From the NCBI GenBank assembly GCA_947476535.1, contig CANJRC010000007.1:1-64000 (forward strand): DNA of 64,000 nt, written 5' to 3'. Position numbers and translations under genes: made by a program. Numbering within the stretch: position 1 is the first letter of the stretch; every line of letters begins with the position of its first letter. The DNA is from Betaproteobacteria bacterium (GTDB lineage Bacteria; Pseudomonadota; Gammaproteobacteria; Burkholderiales; SG8-39). Shown piece by piece: positions 7,410 through 15,982 of this stretch. The notes below the pieces were generated by a model that made no database searches, was not told where the DNA came from, and saw nothing but the letters and a program-made list of their open reading frames with translations.

Positions 7410-8903
7410 TTAGTGGTGGTAGGCGGACTCGCCGTGATAGGTCGTGTCCAGGCCTTCGCGCTCTTCTTCTTCGCTGACCCGCAGGCCGATGACGATGTCC
7501 ACGATCTTGAAGGCGATGAAGGCGACCACGCCGGACCAGACGAGCGCGGTGCCGACGGCCCAGAGCTGGCTCATGAACTGCGCGCCCATGTCGTATTCGC
7601 CGACCTTGTTGATGACGTAGTCGTAGACCCCTGCGCCGCCGAGCGACGGTGACGCGAAGATCGCGGTGCCGAGGGCGCCGACGATACCGCCGACGCCGTG
7701 CACGCCGAATACGTCCAGCGCGTCATCGGCCCCCAGCAGCTTCTTCAGGCTGTGCACCGCCCACAGGCACAGTCCACCGGCGATGGCGCCCAGAGCGATC
7801 GATCCCATCGGGCCGACGAAGCCGCAGGCTGGTGTGACCGCCACCAGGCCGGCAACCGCTCCCGAGGCCGCACCCACCATGCTGGGCTTGCCCTTGAAGA
7901 TCCACTCAAGAAAGGTCCAGGCCAGTGTTGCGGCAGCCGTGGCGACCAGCGTGTTGATGAATGCCAGTGCAGCGGTTCCCGTGGCTTCGAGGTTGGAGCC
8001 GACGTTGAAGCCGAACCAGCCCACCCACAGCAGGCAGGCGCCAACCATGGTCATGGTCACGCTGTGCGGAGTCATCGATTCCCGACCCAGGCCCAGGCGC
8101 TTGCCGAGTACGAAGGCACCCACCAGACCGGCAATACCCGCATTGATGTGCACCACCGTGCCGCCCGCAAAGTCGATGGCACCTTTCTGGAACAGGAACC
8201 CGGCGTGGCTGGCAGCCAGCTCAGCTGCTTTCGCGTCGGTGTAGGCGTCCGGGCCGTCCCAGTACCAGACCATGTGCGCCATCGGCAGGTACGAGAAGGT
8301 GAACCAGAGCACCATGAACAGCAGCACGGCCGAGAACTTGATGCGCTCGGCAAAGGCGCCGATGATCAGTGCCGGCGTGATGGCGGCAAAGGTCAGCTGG
8401 AAAGCGACGTAGATGTACTCGGGGATGTACTGCCCCTTGCTGAACGTCGCCACGTTGCTGTCAGGCGTGATGCCGGCCATGAACAGCTTGGAGAACCCGC
8501 CGAAGAACGCGTTGCCTTCGGTAAAGGCGATGCTGTAGCCGTAAATCACCCACAGTACCGCCAGCAGAGAGAAGGTGACGAAGGTCTGCATCAGGATGGA
8601 CAGCATGTTCTTGGAGCGGACGAGGCCGCCGTAGAACAGTGCCAGGCCGGGAATGGTCATCAAGATCACGAAGGCCGTGGCGACGATCATCCAGGCGGTG
8701 TCACCCTTGTCCACTTTTTGCGGAGGGGTGGCAGCAGCGGGTGTTGCTGCGGCTGCGGCAGGCGCAGCAGCCGGGGCTGCGGCAGCTGGAGCCGCCGCGG
8801 CAGGTGCCGCGGTTGCCGCCGGCTTGTCATCCGCAGCCCATGTCGGTGCCGCGAATGTCACGGCGCCAAAGACTGCAAGCAAAGCGAGTAGCTTTTTCAT
8901 CAT
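7410..8903 (-). CDS. amtB: Ammonium transporter AmtB with extended Ala/Pro periplasmic N-terminus
   Basis: This 497-residue ammonium channel starts with a signal peptide (MMKKLLALLAV...), followed by an unusual Ala/Pro linker (about residues 24-62). The 11-helix Amt core then begins at GDTAWMIVATAFVILMTIPGLALF. Family signatures include LFYGGLVRSKN, the DFAGGTVVHINAG segment containing the first pore His, and DDALDVFGVHGVGG with the second. The cytoplasmic tail ends EEEEREGLDTTYHGESAYHH. AmtB conducts ammonium and is plugged by deuridylylated GlnK. The glnK gene lies nine bases upstream on the same strand, so they are co-transcribed. Confidence 0.97.
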   Translation of the reverse strand: MMKKLLALLAVFGAVTFAAPTWAADDKPAATAAPAAAAPAAAAPAAAPAAAAATPAAATPPQKVDKGDTAWMIVATAFVILMTIPGLALFYGGLVRSKNMLSILMQTFVTFSLLAVLWVIYGYSIAFTEGNAFFGGFSKLFMAGITPDSNVATFSKGQYIPEYIYVAFQLTFAAITPALIIGAFAERIKFSAVLLFMVLWFTFSYLPMAHMVWYWDGPDAYTDAKAAELAASHAGFLFQKGAIDFAGGTVVHINAGIAGLVGAFVLGKRLGLGRESMTPHSVTMTMVGACLLWVGWFGFNVGSNLEATGTAALAFINTLVATAAATLAWTFLEWIFKGKPSMVGAASGAVAGLVAVTPACGFVGPMGSIALGAIAGGLCLWAVHSLKKLLGADDALDVFGVHGVGGIVGALGTAIFASPSLGGAGVYDYVINKVGEYDMGAQFMSQLWAVGTALVWSGVVAFIAFKIVDIVIGLRVSEEEEREGLDTTYHGESAYHH

Positions 8904-8912
8904 GAGTCTCCC

Positions 8913-9260
<348 letters not shown>

Positions 9261-9274
9261 TTATGCTGATCCGG

Positions 9275-9311
9275 AAAAAACAAGAGGGCGGCTGTTTCTC
9301 GCCCCCTTGTT
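9275..9311 (-). terminator. Terminator between the porin gene and glnK
   Basis: On the minus strand a 12-base stem with one mismatch (AACAAGGGGGCG / CGCCCTCTTGTT) and a nine-base loop is followed by a run of T. It lies 11 bases past the porin stop and may act as an attenuator before glnK. Confidence 0.8.
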
Positions 9312-9321
9312 CTCGAGGCGG

Positions 9322-10245
9322 TTAGAAAGTCTTCTGGACGCCCAGTGTGAGCTGACCCTTGCCAATGTTGGTGCCGTACACGTTTTGGTAGATGTCACCG
9401 GTGACCGCGTTGTTGGTTACTTGCTTCTTGGCATTGGTGCTGGTAGCTGCGAGCGACCAGGTTGCGCCCATCCAGTCCTTGGTCACGCCGACCTTGTAAT
9501 CGGAGTAGCTGAACACGTTATTGTTGAGCGTGGTCGCGGCGCCGAAACCGAAGGCGAGCACGGGGGAGGTGCCCTTGTAGGTCTGTTTGCCGTAGTGAAG
9601 GCCGAGCGTGAAGCCGCTTTCACCCAAGGGAATCGCTGCGGACAGATCCAGATAGTTCGATCCCTTGGAATTCTTCACGCCGAAGGTGTCGCTGGTCGCC
9701 TGCGAATATTTCATCGTGAACCATTTCCAGCCGAGGGAGCCATAAAACTCCAGCGTGTCGGGCTTGGACATCAGGGTGGCCAGGTTTTCGTATTTGCCGG
9801 GGTAGTAGTATTTCAAGGCGCCGAGGTCATAGGAAATGTCATTGGCGAAGCTGCCCTTGTATCCGCCGTAGAAATCCCATTCCAGGCTGGCGGTATTGAA
9901 CTGATTGGCGGCGAACGGTGCGCCGGCACCACCAGGTGAACCCAGGCTTACCGGACCGGGCGCGGTGCCCTTGGGTGTGCCCATGTTCTGGTCCGTGTAC
10001 CAGCTGATGTTTGACCCCCATGTTCCAAGGTAGAAGCCGCTCGAATGCGAGTAGTCGAAACCACCCTGCAGGGCCGCCTTCTCGTTGGTCTGTGTCAGGC
10101 CGCGGAATATGTACTGGTTGAAAAGCCCGACATTCCCGGTGAATGTGTGGGGAGACACCGGTGCGGCATCGGCCGCACAGGCAACTTGCGCCATGGGAGC
10201 AGCCAGCACAGCTGCGACAGCGGAAGCGAGGAGAAGTTTCTTCAT
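9322..10245 (-). CDS. TorF-family (Gcw_chp) putative outer-membrane porin
   Basis: This 307-residue protein has a clear Sec signal peptide (MKKLLLASAVAAV..., cleavage near VACA/AD, residue 24). The mature part is rich in aromatic, alternating beta-strand segments: FTGNVGLFNQYIFRGLTQTNEKAALQ, the EWDFYGGYKG repeat-like strand, and a terminal Phe (GVQKTF) typical of BAM-inserted barrels. It matches the Gcw_chp/TIGR02001 family, whose substrates are poorly known. I chose ATG 10245 because AAAGG lies eight bases upstream; an in-frame ATG at 10260 has no such site. It leads the glnK-amtB block and has its own sigma-54/NtrC-type leader, which implies a nitrogen-scavenging role. Confidence 0.88.
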   Translation of the reverse strand: MKKLLLASAVAAVLAAPMAQVACAADAAPVSPHTFTGNVGLFNQYIFRGLTQTNEKAALQGGFDYSHSSGFYLGTWGSNISWYTDQNMGTPKGTAPGPVSLGSPGGAGAPFAANQFNTASLEWDFYGGYKGSFANDISYDLGALKYYYPGKYENLATLMSKPDTLEFYGSLGWKWFTMKYSQATSDTFGVKNSKGSNYLDLSAAIPLGESGFTLGLHYGKQTYKGTSPVLAFGFGAATTLNNNVFSYSDYKVGVTKDWMGATWSLAATSTNAKKQVTNNAVTGDIYQNVYGTNIGKGQLTLGVQKTF

Positions 10246-10311
10246 GGAGGCACCTTTCATGGTTAAAAATGAATGCCAGCCGAAAGTCCGGCGTAGCTTG
10301 GGTTGTTTAAG

Positions 10312-10327
10312 AGCATAGCCTGTGCCA
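10312..10327 (-). promoter_or_regulatory. Sigma-54 (RpoN) promoter for the porin gene
   Basis: On the minus strand TGGCAC-N5-ATGCT matches the consensus TGGCAC-N5-TTGCW with one substitution and keeps the invariant GG (-24) and GC (-12) ten bases apart. The implied transcription start is near 10301, leaving a leader of about 56 bases before the porin ATG. Confidence 0.65.
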
Positions 10328-10389
10328 GATATTCTTACCTATATAAAACAGATAGTTATGTTGAGTAACTGTCCCATGTGCAAGAGTTG

Positions 10390-10405
10390 CGCACCAATAA
10401 TGCGC
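10390..10405. promoter_or_regulatory. Possible second, weaker NtrC site
   Basis: CGCAC-N6-TGCGC has the NtrC half-site spacing but three mismatches. Its centre lies 31 bases (about three helical turns) from the stronger site, similar to the paired enhancer sites of enterobacterial glnA. Confidence 0.35.
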
Positions 10406-10420
10406 GCTGTGGACATCGCT

Positions 10421-10436
10421 TGCACACATCTGGTGC
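10421..10436. promoter_or_regulatory. NtrC-like enhancer site
   Basis: TGCAC-ACATCT-GGTGC matches the classic NtrC dyad TGCAC-N6-GGTGC exactly in its half-sites. It is centred about 127 bases upstream of the predicted sigma-54 start, a normal enhancer distance. Confidence 0.6.
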
Positions 10437-10500
10437 GTCAATTGGGTGCGTAAGCTTTGTAAAGGGATTAATGCAAAAAGCTGCGTGCTAGACTTTCGGT

Positions 10501-10740
10501 ATGGATCAACCGCGCTTTTTCGATGAACTGAATGCCCGTGTCAGCGAGCTGATTGCGGGTTCGCCCGCAAAGGATGTCGAAAAGAACCTCCGGGCCATGT
10601 TGTTGTCCTTTTTTTCCCGCCTGGAACTCGTCACGCGCGAGGAGTTCGACATTCAGGCCAAGGTCCTGGCCCGCACCCGCGAAAAGCTGACCGCGCTGGA
10701 AGCGCGCGTGGCCGAACTCGAGCGTCGCAATACCCCGTAG
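10501..10740 (+). CDS. ubiK: UbiK/BMFP-family ubiquinone biosynthesis accessory factor
   Basis: This is a 79-residue protein of the YqiC/BMFP family. The N-terminal amphipathic region (FFDELNARVSELI) and the C-terminal coiled coil (LARTREKLTALEARVAELERR) match the family, whose members trimerise, bind membranes and assist the Ubi complex in late ubiquinone synthesis. Length is as usual. It is divergent from the porin gene and shares its upstream region. No strong ribosome-binding site is visible. comM follows after 177 bases in which I see nothing else. Confidence 0.9.
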   Translation: MDQPRFFDELNARVSELIAGSPAKDVEKNLRAMLLSFFSRLELVTREEFDIQAKVLARTREKLTALEARVAELERRNTP

Positions 10741-10917
10741 CCCCGCCCCAGGGCAAACCGCTTGGGCTGCAAGCGGCGTCAACCTCGCGGGATCAATGCC
10801 CGTTGAATAAATTGCGGTTGGTCGGAACCCGGAATCTCGCGTGGTGGCGTGCCCGTGCCCAGTCGGCGGGTGATCGCGTGCAGGCGATGCGGCCGGTGAC
10901 GAGTGTTCGATTACGCC

Positions 10918-12414
10918 ATGTCCCTAGCGATACTGCACAGCCGCGCCCTGGCCGGCCTCAACGCGCCACCGGTGACGGTCGAAGTGGACCTCGCCAATGG
11001 TCTTCCGGCGTTCCACATTGTCGGTCTGCCCGAAGCCGAGGTGAAGGAGGCGCGTGAACGCGTGCGCGCTGCCATCGGCAATTGCGGTTTCGAATTTCCC
11101 GCGCGGCGAATCACGGTCAATCTTGCTCCCGCGGAGTTGCCCAAGGAAAGCGGCCGCTTCGACCTGGCCATCGCGCTAGGCATTCTCGCTGCCTCGCGCC
11201 AGATTCCGGACGATCAGCTATCACGCTATCAATTCGCCGGGGAGTTGTCCCTGACCGGGCAACTGCGCCCGGTGCGCGGTGCGCTGGCGATGGCGTATGG
11301 CGCGGCGACCGACCAGCGCACCTTCGTGCTGCCAACGGCCAGCGCCGGCGAAGCGGCACTGGTATCGGGAACCCGCGTGCTGCAAGCCGAGTCGTTGCTG
11401 GAAGTTTGTGCGCATCTCGCCGGCAAGGGAGAGCTGTCGGCGCCACCGGCCCTGACGATCGGCGAGGCCGATGTCTACCCGGACCTGGAGGATGTTCGTG
11501 GCCAGTCGCATGCAAAACGCGCGCTGGAAGTGGCCGCCGCAGGCGGGCATGCCCTGTTGATGGTGGGCCCCCCTGGCACCGGCAAATCGATGCTGGCGGC
11601 ACGATTCGCCGGCGTGTTGCCGCCATTGTCGGAAGAAGAAGCCTTGCAGAGCGCTGCGTTGCAGTCGCTGGGCAGCAGCGGCTTTCGGACGGAATTCTGG
11701 AAACGTCGACCCTATCGGGCTCCGCATCACTCTGCCTCAAGCGTGGCGATCGTGGGCGGGGGATCGAATCCACGACCGGGAGAGATTTCGCTCGCGCATC
11801 ACGGCGTGCTGTTTCTCGACGAGCTTCCCGAATTCGATCGACGCGTGCTGGAAGCCCTGCGCGAACCGCTGGAAACCGGCCGTGTCGCCATCTCGCGGGC
11901 GGCGAGGCAGATCGAATTTCCCGCCAGCTTCCAGCTGGTCGCCGCAATGAACCCCTGCAAATGCGGATATCTGGGGCACTACGGCGGCCGTTGCCGGTGT
12001 ACCCCCGATCAAGTGCTGGCCTATCGCAGCAGGATTTCCGGCCCGTTGATGGATCGTATCGATATACAGGTCGAAGTGCCAGCGGTGCCGGCGGACAATC
12101 TGCTGGGGATGAATGCCGGCGACTCGTCCAGGACGATTCGCTGTCGGGTTGAAATTGCACGCAGCCGGATGATTGCCCGCCAACAGAAATCCAATGCCCA
12201 ACTCTTTGCACGTGAGATCGACGCGCATTGCGCGCCTGACAAGGGGGGCGAGGTGCTGCTCAAACAGGCCATCGACAAGCTGGGCCTTTCGGCGCGTGCT
12301 TATCATCGGATCCTGAAAGTCGCGCGCACGATTGCGGATCTGGCAGGCACGGAACGCGTTGCCGGCAAGCATATCGCGGAGGCGATTCAATATCGCAGGT
12401 TCGACCGCGTGTAG
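10918..12414 (+). CDS. comM: YifB/ComM family Mg-chelatase-like AAA+ ATPase
   Basis: This 498-residue protein starts with the typical MSLAILHSRALAG and an N-terminal Lon-like (ChlI) domain (VTVEVDLANGLPAFHIVGLPE). The AAA+ core follows: Walker A GPPGTGKS (about residues 217-224), Walker B GVLFLDELPEF, and the cysteine cluster NPCKCGYLGHYGGRCRC. The C-terminal region has the usual LSARAYHRILKVARTIADL. ComM is a hexameric helicase that extends heteroduplex during natural transformation; YifB elsewhere is uncharacterised. An ATG at 10903 is in frame but gives an atypical start. With type IV pilus genes further along, natural competence is plausible but not shown. Confidence 0.95.
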   Translation: MSLAILHSRALAGLNAPPVTVEVDLANGLPAFHIVGLPEAEVKEARERVRAAIGNCGFEFPARRITVNLAPAELPKESGRFDLAIALGILAASRQIPDDQLSRYQFAGELSLTGQLRPVRGALAMAYGAATDQRTFVLPTASAGEAALVSGTRVLQAESLLEVCAHLAGKGELSAPPALTIGEADVYPDLEDVRGQSHAKRALEVAAAGGHALLMVGPPGTGKSMLAARFAGVLPPLSEEEALQSAALQSLGSSGFRTEFWKRRPYRAPHHSASSVAIVGGGSNPRPGEISLAHHGVLFLDELPEFDRRVLEALREPLETGRVAISRAARQIEFPASFQLVAAMNPCKCGYLGHYGGRCRCTPDQVLAYRSRISGPLMDRIDIQVEVPAVPADNLLGMNAGDSSRTIRCRVEIARSRMIARQQKSNAQLFAREIDAHCAPDKGGEVLLKQAIDKLGLSARAYHRILKVARTIADLAGTERVAGKHIAEAIQYRRFDRV

Positions 12415-12524
12415 GCACGGATGCAGAAGCGGCAGCATATTCCGATAACATGCGGTGTTTTCGTGAACCGAGCCGCGCCACCCACCGATACTTCTCCTCG
12501 GCGCGTGCCGCAAACAGACCCTCG

Positions 12525-15011
12525 ATGCGCTCTTTTCTCACTGCACTGCGTTTGAACCTGTCGGCAAGGCTGATGCGTTGGTTGCTCGGCCGCCTGCCCA
12601 ACGAGCCGACGCTGCTTGCGCGCATGGGGCTGATCGAGCTGAATCTGGGCAAGTACGACGAAGCGGTGGACTATCTGGAACGCTCCCTTAAGATCCTGCC
12701 GAATGAACCTTACGTGCATCTTAATCTTGCACGGGCATTGGAGGGGCTGGACCGGGGCAAGGATGCGCTCAAGTCCTATAGCCGCGCCCTTGCGCTCTAT
12801 CCGGACTTCGAAGAAGCACGCGATCGGCGCAAGCTGCTCGACGCGCGCCTGGAAGGCGCCACCGGGCGTCAACCCGCCGCGACAGGCGAGACAATCATGG
12901 GTGCCGCTGGCAAGGGCAAGGCGTTTGACGGCGATGCGGCCTACTTGCGAGCCGTGTCGCTGCACGAGAAAGGGCGAAGCAAGGAGGCGGCATCGCTGTA
13001 CGAACGCATCCTGAAGGCGTATCCCGATCACGCGCACGTGATGCACATGCTGGGGGTAATTGCCTTGCAGGGAAAGGATTACGCCCGTGGCATTAAACTG
13101 ATGTCCAGGGCTATCGACATTAATCCGGGTGTCGCTGATTTTCACTGCAATCTGGGACTGGCGATGCAGGAGAGCAATCGCTTCGATGAGGCGCTCGCCA
13201 GCTACGACCGGGCCCTGGGAATCCGGCCAGATTTTGTCGAGCCATTGCGCAACCGCGGGGCCATCCTCACTACGCTCAAGCGCTTCGGCGAGGCACTCTA
13301 CAACTATGACCAAGCAATCGCGTTAAAGCCCGACCTTGCCGATGTGCATGTCAATCGGGCATTTGTGCTGCATGCCCTCAGGTTGTGGGCGGCTGCGCTC
13401 GAAGCTTGCGACAAGGCGATCGCGCTCAAGCCGGATTACGCCGGCGCCTGGCGCAACCGGGGCATTGTGCTGGTGGCCATGGAGCGCCAGGATGAAGCGC
13501 TTGCCAGTTATGACAAGGCCATTGCGCTGGCACCAGATGTGGCCGAGAGCCACATCAACAGGGCGGTGCTACTCAAGATGCTGTTCCGGTTCGATGAGGC
13601 GCTCGAGAGCTTCGAGAAAGCGCGTCACCTGCAGCCCAATCTCGAGAGCCTCCATGGAGACATTCTCGGGACGCGGCTGGCAATCTGCCTGTGGGACAAC
13701 GAGGCCGCGCTGACCAAGCGCATGCTTGCGCGGGTCAAGCGCAGGGAGCGGGCGATGAATCCCTTCGTGTTTCTCTCCTTGTCGGATTCGCCGCCTCTGG
13801 CGCGGACGCTGGCTGAAGTATGCGCGTCGACCGATCATCCCCCGCGTGAATTCCTCGGCGAGACGCCGATACGTCGCGCTCGCAAGGGCCGGAAGATCCG
13901 TGTCGGCTATTACTCGGCCGACTTTCACCGCCATGCAACGACTTACCTCATGGCCGGCGTGTTCGAGCACCACGACAAGTCGAGGTTCGAACTGACGGGG
14001 TTCAATTTTGATCCCCAGCCCGATGACGACATGCGTCAGCGGGTCGCCGCATCCTTCGATCATTTTGTCGACGTCTACCGCAAGTCCGAGGAAGAGATTT
14101 GCCGGATGTCGCGGGAAATGGAGATCGACATTGCCATTGATCTCAAGGGTTACACAGCGTCGGCCCGCACCGACATTTTTGCCATGCGCGCAGCCCCCAT
14201 CCAGGTCAACTACCTGGGCTTCCCCGGCACCATGGGCGCAAGCTACATGGATTACCTGATCGCCGATCCGGTGCTCGTGCGTGAAGGCGAGGAAGTGCAT
14301 TACGCGGAGAAAATCGCCTGGCTTCCCCACAGCTACCAGCCCAATGACAGCATGCGCGGCATCGCCGATCGAACCCCCTCGCGCGAAGATGCGGGATTGC
14401 CACCGGGCGGTTTCGTGTTTTGCAGCTTCAGCAACAACTTCAAGATTCAACCGGTGACGTTCGACATCTGGATGCGCCTGCTCAAGGCCATCGAAGGCAG
14501 CGTGCTGTGGTTGATCGAGGACAACTCCGCGGCTGGCGAAAACCTGCGCAAGGAGGCGGGCGCACGTGGCATTGACCCTGCTCGGCTCGTCTTCGCCACG
14601 CGGATCCCGCTCGCCGAGCACCTTGCGAGGCATCGTCTTGCCGATCTGTTCATCGATACCTTTCCGTACAACGCGCACACCACGGCGAGCGATGCGCTTT
14701 GGGCCGGGCTGCCGATGGTCACCATGGAGGGAAAGTCCTTCGCCAGTCGCGTGGCGGCGAGCGTGCTCCATGCCATCGGCCTGCCAGAGCTCATCACATC
14801 GAGCGCCGCTGAATACGAGGCGCTGGCGCTGCAGCTGGCGACCCAACCGGAGCAGCTGGATCGGCTGCGCAAGAAGCTTGCGTCGCAGCGCCTCACCGCG
14901 CCGCTGTTCGATACGGCCCGTTACACGCGACACCTGGAAGCGGCCTATGAGGCGATGGTCAAACGCCAAGACGCGGGCTTGCCGCCGGAACATATCCGCG
15001 TGCCGGCTTGA
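12525..15011 (+). CDS. TPR protein with SPINDLY/O-GlcNAc-transferase-like glycosyltransferase domain
   Basis: This is an 828-residue two-part protein. The N-terminal half (about residues 20-390) holds around ten TPR units (for example KYDEAVDYLERSLKILPNEPYVHLNLARAL and later DKAIALKPDYAGAW-type repeats). The C-terminal half is a glycosyltransferase family 41 domain: DFHRHATTYLM (about 465), LGFPGTMGASYMDY (about 563), SFSNNFKIQP with the UDP-contacting Lys (about 633), and DALWAGLPMVTM (about 722). It probably transfers a sugar from a nucleotide donor to proteins in the cytoplasm, but target and donor are unknown. An earlier in-frame ATG at 12450 exists; the intervening codons are Arg-rich and non-coding in character. 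Confidence 0.92.
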   Translation: MRSFLTALRLNLSARLMRWLLGRLPNEPTLLARMGLIELNLGKYDEAVDYLERSLKILPNEPYVHLNLARALEGLDRGKDALKSYSRALALYPDFEEARDRRKLLDARLEGATGRQPAATGETIMGAAGKGKAFDGDAAYLRAVSLHEKGRSKEAASLYERILKAYPDHAHVMHMLGVIALQGKDYARGIKLMSRAIDINPGVADFHCNLGLAMQESNRFDEALASYDRALGIRPDFVEPLRNRGAILTTLKRFGEALYNYDQAIALKPDLADVHVNRAFVLHALRLWAAALEACDKAIALKPDYAGAWRNRGIVLVAMERQDEALASYDKAIALAPDVAESHINRAVLLKMLFRFDEALESFEKARHLQPNLESLHGDILGTRLAICLWDNEAALTKRMLARVKRRERAMNPFVFLSLSDSPPLARTLAEVCASTDHPPREFLGETPIRRARKGRKIRVGYYSADFHRHATTYLMAGVFEHHDKSRFELTGFNFDPQPDDDMRQRVAASFDHFVDVYRKSEEEICRMSREMEIDIAIDLKGYTASARTDIFAMRAAPIQVNYLGFPGTMGASYMDYLIADPVLVREGEEVHYAEKIAWLPHSYQPNDSMRGIADRTPSREDAGLPPGGFVFCSFSNNFKIQPVTFDIWMRLLKAIEGSVLWLIEDNSAAGENLRKEAGARGIDPARLVFATRIPLAEHLARHRLADLFIDTFPYNAHTTASDALWAGLPMVTMEGKSFASRVAASVLHAIGLPELITSSAAEYEALALQLATQPEQLDRLRKKLASQRLTAPLFDTARYTRHLEAAYEAMVKRQDAGLPPEHIRVPA

Positions 15012-15144
15012 AATGAGACCCTGCCTCGCCGTAACGCGATGGGCATTTGCGAAATGAGCGGGGCTGGACGGGTCGATTTGGCGGCACATGGCCGCGCGCG
15101 TCGCGAAGCCGGTAAACTCACCCTTTCGGTTTTCCATATCTGGC

Positions 15145-15972
15145 ATGGCTACATACGCAATCGGCGACATTCAGGGCTGTTTTGACGAATTGCGCAGGCT
15201 GGTGGATTCCTTCACCTTCAACCCCGCGCGAGATCGCATCTGGTTCGTCGGTGACCTGGTCAATCGGGGACCGAAGTCTCTCGACGTGCTCCGGTATGTG
15301 CGATCCCTTGGCGATCGGGCGGTTGTCGTGCTGGGAAATCATGACCTGCACCTCCTAGTGGTTGCCGAGGGCCTGGGCAAGCCCAGGCACGATGACACGA
15401 TTGGCGATGTGCTGGCGGCGCCGGACCGCGACGAACTGCTGGACTGGCTGCGCAAGCGACCCATGCTGCATCGAGAGGGCGATCATCTGATGGTGCACGC
15501 TGGCCTGCTGCCGGCGTGGGACGAGTCGTACTCGGAGCAACTGGCGCGCGAGGTGGAGGAGCTGCTGCGCGGACCGGGGTATCGCGATTTCCTGCGCCAC
15601 CTCTACGGCAGCAAGCCTGATCGCTGGTCGGATGACCTGGCGGGTGCGGACCGCACACGCGTGATTGTTAACGCGATGACGCGCATGCGCTTTTGCGACA
15701 GCGCCGGGATCATGGAGTTCGAGACCAAGGGTGAAACGGCGGCCGCGCCCGCCGGCTATCGGCCCTGGTTCGAAGTGCCGGGACGCGCGGCGACGCAATC
15801 GACGATCATCTGCGGTCATTGGTCGGCGCTTGGCGTCAAACTCACGCCCAAATTGTTGATGCTCGATTCCGGATGCGTCTGGGGACGCAGCCTTACCGCG
15901 ATCCGGTTGGAGGATCGTCGCCTGTTTCAGGTGGGTTGCGATGCTCGCGCGCCGGGAGCACGGCCAGTATGA
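15145..15972 (+). CDS. apaH: Symmetrical bis(5'-nucleosyl)-tetraphosphatase ApaH
   Basis: This 275-residue protein carries the calcineurin-like phosphatase motifs at the expected places: GDIQGCFDELRRL (residue 7 on), FVGDLVNRGPKSLDVL, LGNHDLHLL and the late GHWSALG. ApaH splits Ap4A into two ADP and also removes Np4 caps from RNA. The start MATYAIGDIQG agrees with the family N-terminus; the upstream in-frame ATG at 15088 adds an atypical extension. It faces the acyltransferase gene tail to tail, with ten bases between them. Confidence 0.95.
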   Translation: MATYAIGDIQGCFDELRRLVDSFTFNPARDRIWFVGDLVNRGPKSLDVLRYVRSLGDRAVVVLGNHDLHLLVVAEGLGKPRHDDTIGDVLAAPDRDELLDWLRKRPMLHREGDHLMVHAGLLPAWDESYSEQLAREVEELLRGPGYRDFLRHLYGSKPDRWSDDLAGADRTRVIVNAMTRMRFCDSAGIMEFETKGETAAAPAGYRPWFEVPGRAATQSTIICGHWSALGVKLTPKLLMLDSGCVWGRSLTAIRLEDRRLFQVGCDARAPGARPV

Positions 15973-15982
15973 CGCGCGGGGC

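Noticed and set aside
8760-8830. Repetitive GC-rich run as a possible DNA repeat array
   Set aside because: It is the codon repeat of the Ala/Pro linker of AmtB, explained by protein composition.
13569-15170. 533-codon minus-strand frame opposite the GT41 gene
   Set aside because: The plus strand carries all GT41 motifs; the antisense frame is low in hydrophobic core patterns and rich in Arg/His.
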